NCBI GenBank assembly: GCA_036320915.1
Contig: JAXBDG010000016.1
Coordinates: forward strand, 806,001 to 870,000
DNA: 64,000 bases
Direction: 5' to 3'
Origin: Linnemannia elongata
Lineage: Eukaryota > Mortierellomycota > Mortierellomycetes > Mortierellales > Mortierellaceae
The notes beneath the pieces were generated by a model that ran no database searches, was not told the DNA's origin, and saw only the letters and a program-made list of their open reading frames with translations. The position numbers were made by a program, and so were the translations under genes. Of this stretch, positions 36,450 through 45,849 are shown piece by piece; position 1 is the stretch's first letter, and every line of letters starts with the position of its first letter.

Positions 36450-38440
36450 CTACGATAACCCCAGCTGTTTCATTTTCCTTTGCATATCACCCTCCAACTT
36501 GGCTGTCACCACGAGTGTTCCGTCCTCAGTGAACCGATAACTGTTGCCGTTTTGAGTCCATGCTCCTTGATTTTCTGTGGCGGCGACCCAACGCTACATT
36601 AAACATATACAAGGAGGTGATTGCTCTTGTTAATTATTTGCTGATTCCTCTTTGTATGCACAAGGAACGAGCAACGACTTCCAGAAAAGTTACCTTTAAC
36701 TCCAGCTCTACCATGTGAAGGTATATCCGAGGATCTTTCTTTTCAGTTCTCGTTCCGTTATCGGAATACTTGATGTCTCCAAGAATCGGTGCTGTATCAG
36801 CAACAAAAAAGCGTGTTAGATTATGGCTAAATGATTATATACGTTCTTGCAAACGAGCATATTCCATGAATCCACTTACCATGCAGTAGCTGAGCACAGT
36901 GGACTCGAAGTTGGTGTTTCCTGCCTGTCCTTGGGTAAAGACCTAACAGAGCCCAGTAAGTCTAGTCAAAGATGTTAGAAACCCTGTTATTGTATAAGGA
37001 CATTAGCATGAATGAGAACTAACGGTGGGAGAACTTACCCCTGCATGGAAGTTTTGAGCTGCAATCGCAACATCGGTTGTAGATGGCCAGATCGACTTGG
37101 TTGTCAGAGACGACTTTAAGGCGTTACTGGGAGCCATCTGTATGGACTGCGTCTTGCCGTCAGTGATCATTAACATATTGCCCTGTAGCCGAAAGGGTTC
37201 GCCTGAAGAGGCGGGCTTGCTCTTCCGTCGAGGTTCTTTGATTGGCTCTGCTGAACCGACAATTGCAAAATACTATGGTGGACAGCGGTAAGGTTAGAGC
37301 AGTGGCCAAACCTCCGTCCATTGAATCAGACTTGCCTTCCAGCTATTTCTCCGGGTGTACCTTTTTCTGTATCCTGGAGGGCGCACTAGGGTCTTCCTTG
37401 CTGTTGGGATCTGTCGCTTCACGAAAGCGTGAGGAGAGATCCTGAGCCGCCTTGCGAGTCCTGGCGAGGACCAATATCCCCGATGTAGTTCTATCGAGTC
37501 GGTGAACCAATCTCGGCTTATCTGGATAGCTGCCTTGCAGCACTATGACACAGAGTACATGTTGTTATAAGGTATCGTTAGTAAATTAGCAAGACACAGG
37601 GCAGCCGTTAATTTCTGATGCCCTTTATTCAGGCTCGATGCTACTGAGTCCTGTCGTACAACGTTGGACCCAAGAAATTACTAAACAACTGAGCTTACAT
37701 GAGAGAGAACTGGCAATCGATGTCGTAACGCCCGTCCCGCCCTGCACTGGTATTCCTGAAGGCTTGTTGAGGACTATGATTCGTTCATCCTCATAGATAA
37801 TCCAGTCTTTGAGCGGTAAGTGGTCCGTTAAAGAGACTGCCGCTGGATGAGATACTTGATCTGTCCCTGAAGATGCTGCGATTTGCTCCACATCCACAGC
37901 AGCCTCCTTATCGACGTGGTCGGGATCGACAAGTGTTCGGATGCGCCACATTTGCCCGGCTACCGTCCTTGTTGCTGCCGTTGTTACTGTAATTGTCTTT
38001 GTGCTGTTGTTAAGCAAATCTTTGGTTTCCAAAGAGTGTCCAGATATCAACAACTGTGAATCATGATTGGAGGTATCGGTGGAGGTGTGAGAATCAGCAA
38101 TGGTGGAAAGTGGCAGGACGAGTTTGACCTGGCGTTTCCTTAGCCACTTTGAAATAGTGTTGTTGTTGAGGGTTGCCCAGTGTGGGTCCTGTGCAAGCCT
38201 GTGCTTGATGAATCTGTCGAGTCGCATGCCATCTTCGTCTGGAGTGACGGACAGGTCTTTGATGATCAGTCGCTTGCGCTGGTTTTGTGGCCGTTGTGGT
38301 TGTGAATGTAGATCGGGCTCGTCAGCTTCTGGGAAAGATATCGAGGATGAGTGAAGAAGAGAAAGGCCAGTTGTGGTCTTGCTTTTTTTGCAGTGGCTGT
38401 TGTTGCTGTTGAAGGTTATCCTGAGTAAAGCGCGAAGCAT
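36450..38440 (-). CDS. RluA-family pseudouridine synthase
   Basis: Six exons: 37699-38440, 37361-37542, 37039-37272, 36880-36961, 36694-36791 and 36450-36593, giving 493 residues. It isomerises uridine to pseudouridine in RNA. Motifs are GMRLDRFIKHRL (S4-like start), IYEDERIIVLNKPSGIPVQG, VHRLDRTTSGILVLA (catalytic Asp about 264), TGRKHQLRVHCAQLLH and APILGDIKY. The start MLRALLRITFNSNNSHCKKS is basic and could be a mitochondrial presequence, suggesting rRNA or tRNA modification there. The C-terminus after the core adds WVAATENQGAWTQNGNSYRF and a charged tail. The frame stays open upstream to 38839, so a longer N-terminus cannot be excluded, but that part runs through promoter repeats. Confidence 0.9.
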
Positions 38441-38844
38441 TTGCTTTTTATTCTTCGTTTTTGTTGACAGAAGAAAAGGAGGGAAGGAAAGGAGAGAAGG
38501 AACGAAGGGAAAAAAAGGCGACGGGAAAAATTGTGTCTCCTTAGTCCACGAACATCGGTAAACACTCGGCGAACAATTGGCGAACAGTCGGTAAGCACTC
38601 GGCGAGCAGTCAACGAACACTTCGCGAATGCTCTGACTTGTCACACAGACCTTTTCTTGCAGGGCGTGAGACACCCTTTTCTGCCAGACTTTTTTTGTCG
38701 TCCTTTGTTCCCACGCGCATGACCAGGAGCTCATCGAAAGCAAGCCACACGCGCTCCTTAGACCCAAAAGTTGAGCCAAGCATGCATTCATCATTTCTCT
38801 TTCACAGCTCCTCAACACAATCCCATCCTTATACCCCATCCATC
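38441..38844. promoter_or_regulatory. Bidirectional promoter between RluA and EF-hand genes
   Basis: 404 bp separate the divergent start codons. The central feature is an 11-bp-period degenerate tandem repeat at 38549-38635. Both sides carry pyrimidine-rich leader-like tracts. Confidence 0.6.
38549..38635. repeat. 11-bp-period degenerate tandem repeat
   Basis: Eight consecutive units (the first of 10 bp, the rest of 11 bp) around the consensus CGAACACTCGG, for example CGAACAATTGG, CGAACAGTCGG and TAAGCACTCGG. The period is close to one turn of B-DNA, so each unit would face the same side of the helix. Confidence 0.8.
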
Positions 38845-39192
38845 ATGGTAACAAAAATGACTTCCGTTTGCCTCGTGGATGGTTTATGAACCAAGCGTGT
38901 TGTCTAACCCTCCTCATCCTCTTGTTCCCTTCCTTTCCCATCATAGTCCGATATCTCACCCGAAGTCCAGGCCCTCTTTGACCAGCACGAGCTCAGCGGC
39001 GATCGCCAGCTCAACTTTGACGAGCTCTACAACCTGATAATCAAGGTGGACAGCACTATCACAGAGGACACACTGCAGGATCTCATGGATTCCTTCGACA
39101 CCAACTACAACGACAAGCTCAGCCTCAACGAGTTCTCCCATCTCTACAAGATGGTCGTTGAGCGCAAGAAAGAGCGTGACGCCAAGGCATAA
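38845..39192 (+). CDS. Small EF-hand calcium-binding protein
   Basis: Two coding exons, 38845-38847 (the ATG only) and 38947-39192, give 82 residues. The 99-bp intron has a CTAAC branch site and ends TCATAG. The protein starts MSDISPEVQALFDQHELSGD and has two EF-hands. Loop 1 (about residues 16-27, ELSGDRQLNFDE) has Glu at position 1. Loop 2 (52-63, DTNYNDKLSLNE) fits the consensus apart from Asp at position 6, where Gly is usual. A charged helix ends it. It is about half the size of calmodulin and may act as a calcium buffer or a light-chain-like partner. The open plus-strand sequence before the intron ends at a stop without the EF-hands, so splicing is required. AATAAA follows at 39264. Confidence 0.88.
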
Positions 39193-39916
39193 TAGTACCC
39201 TCTCCCGCCCAAAGATATACCACCAACGCTGCAATGCTATTAAACATCAAAGAACAGACACTAAATAAAGCCGTTTCGAACACAGTCAGTTCCTCGTTTT
39301 CCTTCCTTTGCACGAAAGGAAAGATTTTCCCACCCTCCAGGACAACTCGATAAGCCACATCCCTGAAGCGTACTATGCCCACCTGGTCGCACAGCGAGCA
39401 CGTTCCAGACCAAGGGCGTGAATTGGAGCGAGACCATGCTCCTCGGAAGGATTGAGTGAATCGATTATGTTACGCACCTGTCAAGCAGCAGTTTCAGAAG
39501 GGTATGTTGCCTGTAAACCTTGTTATGACGTGAAAGGGCTTATCTGCATGGCAGAAAGTTGACCCCCTTTCGTCTTTCGTGTTGTTTTGCTTCAAACTAT
39601 TTGTATACCTTTGATTGTCTGCAACCCCCCCACTCGTGCGATCCTCCTCACCCTTCATCAACCCACAACACTGATCGGCCTGTTTCGAACTGCTTAAGCT
39701 TCAAGCATTTCAACCAAAAGAATGCATGAAAAGAACAAGTCGGTGATGGGTGCCCAGTGAACTTTGGCTGGCTGTGACCACCGCGCTCCTTGTATTGAGA
39801 ACGACTGAAGAACTTTTGGGTTTTATTTATTTTATTTTATTTTTTTTGCTTTGCGAGGAAGTGAAAAAAAGAAGCGATGCTTGCTTGTGGAGACAGAGAG
39901 CGTTGCAAAAGGCTAA

Positions 39917-39948
<32 letters not shown>

Positions 39949-40181
39949 AAGAATGGCTGTGCACCGCATTTTTAGCCCTCGTGAGGTCAAGAAGATAAAA
40001 AAAAACAAACAATGTTTTCTCCAATCCCCAAGAGGTTTGTTAAGATCGATCGGTCCTTGTCGTAAGCGGGGTCCAGTTTCACTTTTAAGAGCTACGGTTC
40101 CTTGTGGGGGGGGGGGGGTTAACTCGATTAACCGGTGATTCGTCGACCACCCTCATCAGTCATCTGCTTCGCCTCCCGGAG
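39193..40181. other. Convergent spacer
   Basis: 989 bp between the EF-hand gene and the 3' end of the small membrane-protein gene. It contains AATAAA at 39264-39269, an A-run near 39929-39950 and a G-run near 40106-40115. No gene supported. Confidence 0.6.
39264..39269 (+). terminator. Possible polyadenylation signal of the EF-hand gene
   Basis: AATAAA 72 bp after the stop codon. Confidence 0.45.
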
Positions 40182-40828
40182 CTATCGTTGAGCCCCGCGC
40201 GTGTCAACCTGTCCCCAGATCATGCCCAAGACGGCACAGGCCATGAGGTACCCGACATAAGCGACCATGCTGACCAACCCGACACCGCAGGCAATCAGCA
40301 GCGAGACCCCCAAGGCAGGGAGTAGGAAAACTGATCCGAACATCGCGAACCCGCCCTAAGGAAGATAAGGTGATGGTTGGCACATGTAAATGGTGATGGA
40401 TTAGGGCAAGGTAGTTTTCGGATCAGTTTCGCCTATCAAGCTTTGGGCACTTTCGAGTACGTATCGTCGTCGTGGTCGTCGTGGTCGTCATGGTTGCCAA
40501 AGAAAGTATCTCTCACCTCAACAATGGTAAATCCAATCCCTCCAACGATAAAACACCCAAGGGTGACCAACCCCATGAACCCCATGAAACAGCCCAGAGG
40601 AATAGCCGACATGGCTCCAACCCCAATGACCCCAATCTTGAAACTGGTGGGGGCTCGGACATATCGATTCTTGAGGTACCCTGCGGGAGGCAAAACATAG
40701 CGCTGGACTATGCCCACCCGCTTGACATACTCCAAGGTCGATTGAGCTTTGCTGGTGACGATCTGGGGAGCTTCTTGCGCAACGTCTCGAGCTTGGTCGA
40801 TTTTTCGATCGATGTTCATTGTAGCCAT
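40182..40828 (-). CDS. Small multi-pass membrane protein, possibly promethin/LDAF1-like
   Basis: Two exons, 40517-40828 and 40182-40355, give 161 residues (phase-0 intron of 161 bp). A polar N-terminus with an amphipathic helix (MATMNIDRKIDQARDVAQEA) is followed by near-continuous hydrophobic sequence rich in Gly and Ala: FKIGVIGVGAMSAIPLGCF, then GLVTLGCFIVGGIGFTIVE, and in exon 2 FLLPALGVSLLIACGVGL and VAYVGYLMACAVLGMIWG. Three or four membrane-embedded hairpins after an amphipathic helix recall the lipid-droplet assembly proteins promethin/LDAF1, but this is a shape match only. The ATG at 40828 is in a strong context (ACCATGGCT). An upstream in-frame ATG at 40987 would add 53 Ser/Thr/Pro-rich residues. 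Confidence 0.75.
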
Positions 40829-41352
40829 GGTTCTGGTGTTGATGATATTTGGGGATTGTTTTGGTGTGGTGGTAGAGACTGGAGGTGAAGGACGCGTAGT
40901 GTGAGGCTGGAGCAACGGGGTTGCGTTGATGAGACTCACTTGGGTGGTGGTACTGGAGCGTGAAGCGGCGTGGATAGGAATAGTCAAAGTGGAGGCGATC
41001 TTTGACCTCGTTGCGGTTAAGAAGTGACGAAGGAGAGATGGAGAAAGCTGGAGGTGGGAAGAGGAGAAAGAGAAGACATGAAAGCAGAGTTGTGGCTAGA
41101 GGACATTACGAGCAACAAGATAACATCGTAATGATAGGCGCCGAGTGAAAGAAAATGATAGAATCGATATCCAAGCATCACTTGCATTGATCGGAGCATT
41201 TATAAAACTACAAACGCGATGGAGGCAAAACGACGCGTCGTTTTGTGAGACTCGTTAAGCACACATTCTTTAGAGCAAGATGAAATCTTGAATACGGAAA
41301 AAAGGGAGGTTTTATGTTCGCGTAAAGGAAGCATCTGATTATTTTTTGGTAT
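40829..41352. other. Promoter of the small membrane-protein gene
   Basis: 524 bp between two minus-strand genes. The part next to 40828 may be leader or an N-terminal coding extension up to 40987. The rest is plain sequence with no gene. Confidence 0.5.
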
Positions 41353-44300
41353 TCAAGGTTGTCTTGCAAAGTGTCGGCTCACGTAGCCAGGCCATCCTTC
41401 GACAGGAACCCGGGAGTGTATGGCGCAGTCCTCATAAAGCTTTTGGACGCTCGTTGAGGTGTATTCTGATGTCGCCTTGCCCATCATTTCTCGATTCATC
41501 TTGACAGAGAGTGCCATCGAAAAAAAGTAGAGCTATTGCATAAGGTGATAGTGACAAGTGTTCAAATGATACAGCAAATACGAAAGTTAGATACCATTTT
41601 CACATCCAATGACCGCGCAACTTTTGCCTGCCTGCCCCCACCCCTGGCTCAAAAATAAAATCATCCTTCCTTTACCTGCTTTAGTTTTTCTACGTCAGAA
41701 AGATGCTTCACCAGAACTTCGTCCGCTTCGGGTTTAGACTAAAAAAAATAAAAATAGAATCAAACGTTAGTACGTTTACATTTCATAGATTGGCTTGTTC
41801 GCGTATTGAATGGACGAGGGTTCTAATTACATACACAACAACCACAACATGACACATACCTCTAAATGAGACTCATCATCAGCTTTTTTCCCGCCAGTAT
41901 CCCCTTCCTGCAACGGATAGTCTTCTTCGGCGTCGACGTAGATCGAGACAACGGTATTGCGCCATGCTGGGTTACTATGATGGCTTGGATGGATGGTTGT
42001 CCTGGGTTTCTCAAACAGAGTGGCTTTCTTGATCCCGCTTACCAGGCGATCCACCTGCCCTTGAGTGTCCTGGAGAATATTATACAACTCCCGCATTTTT
42101 TTCTGGTGATCCTCTGTTTGATCGCGGATTATCTGACAACGAAAGAGGGTGGTTGAATTGGGATTTGGAATGATTAGCAAAACACAACTGCATTTCTACT
42201 GCTGGTCAACATGGTGCTCGGCATGACAGTAAGTGAGGTCAAGAATTAACTTCTATGACATAAAAATGTGCTGCTACTCACTTGTTCAAGGTCCTTTATC
42301 GTCGTCTTTGCATTCTCCATCTGAACCTGCAGCTCGCGCGTCGAGAGTTGCATTTGACCCATATCTCCACTCATCACGCGATGTCTCGTTGGTCGCCCTA
42401 GTTGGGACTGTTGATACGGCTGCTGCTGCTGCTGCTGTTGTTGGTAAGACTGGCCGTGTCCGCCGTTTACTTGTCGCCAATCCTGCCCAAATCCACCATA
42501 TGATCGCCTGGACTCTGTTGGTGATAAACACCCACTTCCTCGTTCCATCATCATCGACGAATCGTCATCTGCGCCGTACTCGCTCAAAAGATTTCTCATC
42601 CGGATGTCTAGAAGGGTTGCAGCGGTACGCCAGTACATGTCATTAGTCAATAAGCCAAACAACTTCTACGGTACATTTGATTCTAAACAAAAGACTCTGT
42701 GGACCTCTCTTACCTCCATGATCATAAAATAGATTCGAAGATTTCACGATACGTTTGGGTCCAGATTTGAGTCCGAATGACCAAACAGGTCCAGGAGCTC
42801 TATAGCTGACGACCAAGGAGGGACCAGTCGATCGAAACCCCTCCAGCATCTTTCCGTTCTTGTGAAAGAATTCGACCGTCATCGGATGTCTACCCGTCTG
42901 CAGTAGAATCCTGCCTTCTGCCTCCGTCGAATAATGCATCCCATCGTTCTCGACAACAAGGGTGTTTGAAATGTAAAGCACAGATCCATCATTCGACGAA
43001 AGCCAGAAAGAATAAACACCGTCTTGTGTAATGTCCATATGGGTTGTGAACCGGACCGCAAAGTTGCCAGACTCCTTGTAGGGCCGCCGGGGCTGATATT
43101 CCGGAAGCCCTTGCCCATCCGCTCCAAATCCATTACTCTTCTTTCCTGCAGGGCCGGTGTAGACCTGTGGTCGAAAGAGATCCCGCTCGGTAGTATCATC
43201 GATCATAAAGTTGCCCACGATTCCTACATGGTCTGGGCGCATCTCGTCAAAGTTGGGAAGCCAGTCCCACTCACCCTCATAATACTCAAACACGACACCC
43301 GGCCGATAGTCCCGTTGGAGCTGAGGCTGGTTGGGCGAGGTCGAGTTTGCTAGAGTTGATGAAGGGCTGAAGGAAGAACCCGCAATGCCTACTCCTGTCC
43401 CGATTGAACTGCGATTGTTGGAGGAGAGGTACGGCTGCATTGTTGGATGGTGCTGTAAAGGTTGAATGGTATATTTTGCCCGACGATCTGCTTCTCGAGA
43501 ATCTTGACACTGAAAGTCATCCTCTTCGCTGCTGCTCTCCATGTCTTGCCGTGACGACAGAGTGTTTGTTTGCTGTAAGTCCTCTCCCTGAGATGCTCTC
43601 ATACCGGATGCACTTGAGAACGGCAAAATTTCCTGGCCTGACGTTGTTGAAGGTGTTGGTGGTTCATAGGTGGAAGAGGATAGAGCCGATGATCTGGAGA
43701 CTGAAGAAATCGATCCATGTCCGGAGTATTGACTTCCAGGTGCAGAGAATCGCCTTGACCGAGATATTGTCATATTTCCTTTGTTAACTGAGCTGTAAAT
43801 GGGTGCGTTCGTCGCTCCTGTCGTTGAAGGGGAAGGAGGGCTTATGGTAGACCGTGTTTCAGCTCTGGAGGATACTGTTGAGGACAGGGATAAGACGTGG
43901 TCGCCGGATCCTCTGTTGATACTGTGGGATGCGTTCTGGCTGTCTTCAGAAGAATGACTGGCACGGTTATGTGATGATATGGCGTTGCTGTCCTGTAGGT
44001 GCTGTTGCTCGATCATCCACGTCGCATCTCGGAGTAGATTGGAATATTGAGGAGCATCGGAAAGAAAAAGATTTGATCCTCGAGCCGAATGACCACCAGA
44101 TATATCCACCACGGCATCACTCTGAACACTCATGGCTAGACTCTTTCGGTAGTCGGGTGACGCAAACATCATCATCTCCTCGGCACCCTGTTGCTGGCGC
44201 GATGCTGAAGATGAAGATGAATATCTCCTGGACGATATCGACAGCGCTGAGGGTGATGACGGGGACGAAGCAGACGAGTCGGCGGAGTGGTGCTGGCCGT

Positions 44301-45064
44301 TTATCGAAGTACTCATCCCTTTGACGGTGACAACCCCGCTGCTGAGTTGACTTTCTGTCTTGACATGTCGTTTGTAGCTGGCCATCGAAGACTGAGAAGA
44401 GTGATGGCGGTGATATCCTTGCGAATTCAGTCGAGAAGTATCCTCTGCTACCGGTGTCTTATTCGACAGAGAGGAAGATGAGGAAGGCAATGTCGGGTGT
44501 TCGTCGAAGGGATCTATCAGATGGTCGTACTTCCGGGGGGTCAGAATGTTCAAATCCAAGGAATCGAAGTCCTCGTGGTCAAAGACGGCATGATCGTCGT
44601 CGTTATAGTCTGCCTCGATAGTGAGTGATTCACCCAGGTTCATGACTTCCTCTTGAGTTGCTGTTCGTGAATGTCGTCCGGTAACGGTACTGAAAGAGAG
44701 TGTGGACATGAATGTTTGATTTGTTGTGTTCGAGCTGGTCGAGCACAAGGAGCTGATGGAAGCTGCAGAAGGTTTGTGGTGGAGACTGCGTCCGTGTTGT
44801 TGTTGCTGTTGCTGCTGCTCTTGCGACGGTGATGACGATATACTGTCGTTTGTCGCAAGACTTGGCTGAAAGGAGTCTGGTCGTTGGAGGTCTATCCATT
44901 TGTTGTTGAGAGAACCTGTAAAGCATTAGCATACAGTCACTACTACAAAAGGCGGTTGGGATAATAACTCGCGCGCGCACGCGAGAGAGAGGGAGGGAGA
45001 GAGAAATCTTTTGGTGGGAGAAAACGAGGGTATGCGGATTGTGCTGCTCCTTGCCTGTTGCCAT
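41353..45064 (-). CDS. PA14-domain protein with disordered N-terminus and coiled coil
   Basis: Six exons: 45055-45064, 42714-44915, 42282-42607, 41860-42132, 41676-41738 and 41353-41532, giving 1017 residues. The first coding exon is 10 nt (ATGGCAACAG) and its intron starts GCAAGG, a GC-AG intron. The join gives MATGSLNNKWIDLQRPDSF. About 540 residues of Ser/Gln-rich, low-complexity sequence precede a PA14 fold (about 545-700) with WDWLPNFDEMRPDHVGIV, FAVRFTTHMDITQDGVYSFW, LSSNDGSVLYI and HPMTVEFFHKNG. PA14 domains usually bind carbohydrate or act in adhesins, toxins and glycosidases. After it come a poly-Gln stretch, a coiled coil (LQVQMENAKTTIKDLEQ and onward) and GWPGYVSRHFARQP at the end. 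There is no signal peptide or membrane helix, unusual for a PA14 protein. Confidence 0.88.
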
Positions 45065-45849
45065 GTCTGCCTGCTGTCGAGATTAATTAAATAAAAAAAA
45101 ATGGAAATAAAAAGAGCAGGTATCGGGGTGGTGTAGAGGGGAGAACTGTCGTGATTAGGGTAAAGATGAAACCATGCAACGGAATGCGAGGAATGAGCGA
45201 AAGAATGAAGGAGCGAGAGGACGGAATGCAAGGTGTAAAAGAAGGGAAGTAAACGGTGAGAAAGGACTGGGAAGGGAGTTGAGGAAAAGAAGAAAAAAAA
45301 AGTCAGAAAGGATAGAGAAAGGAAAAGGGGTGAGCGGATGGTCAGTGTCAGTCAGTCAGTCATGCAGTCTGTCAGACACACACAGACAATGTCAGGGGGC
45401 TAATGCGAACTTAGGGGCACGTTACCACGTGCTGCGTGTTCGTGCATGCAGCCACCTGCTATTTTTTCTCTTTCCAGGATGCACCGAAACGTTCATACTT
45501 CCTCCACGGCCCACACCTTGACATTCATCTGATCGTTATCTTTGCTTTCGAGTTCGTTTATTTTCATTTCTAGTCGTGGCGGTCATAAGTGTAGTTCATG
45601 TAATCGTGAGACGGGGGCGGGTATTATATACAAAATGGAGCTCCATGTCGTTCAAGAGCATAAATGGGGCGTAGGTTGCGGTGGGGTGGCTGCAAAAAAA
45701 GGGGGCTGTTCGTTTTAGGTTGGATATATCCGGGATCGTAGATATGCTGTCATAACGTGTCGTCGTAAAAGTCGTAGGCACCAGAATTCAAGACGGGCGG
45801 CGTTGCGCATGCGCCATGGCGGTCCTCATAGCATGACAAAAGGTGTCCA
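45065..45849. other. Promoter of the PA14 gene
   Basis: 785 bp between two minus-strand genes. It contains a GTCA-rich repeat (45339-45364), an A-rich tract and a pyrimidine leader on the sense strand. No gene was seen. Confidence 0.55.
45339..45364. repeat. GTCA-type short tandem repeat
   Basis: Imperfect GTCAGTGTCAGTCAGTCAGT array, followed by scattered GTCAG copies to about 45400. Confidence 0.7.

Noticed and set aside
36962..37038. An alternative acceptor at 36938 (CTGTTAG) for the fourth pseudouridine synthase exon
   Set aside because: It gives a different frame and destroys TGRKHQLRVH. The acceptor at 36962 (GACTAG) keeps the conserved block in phase.
42608..42662. A nearer acceptor (CGTAG, about 42657) for exon 3 of the PA14 gene
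   Set aside because: It is out of phase and hits a stop within a few codons. The site before ACATCCGG is in phase and has a CTAAT branch site upstream.
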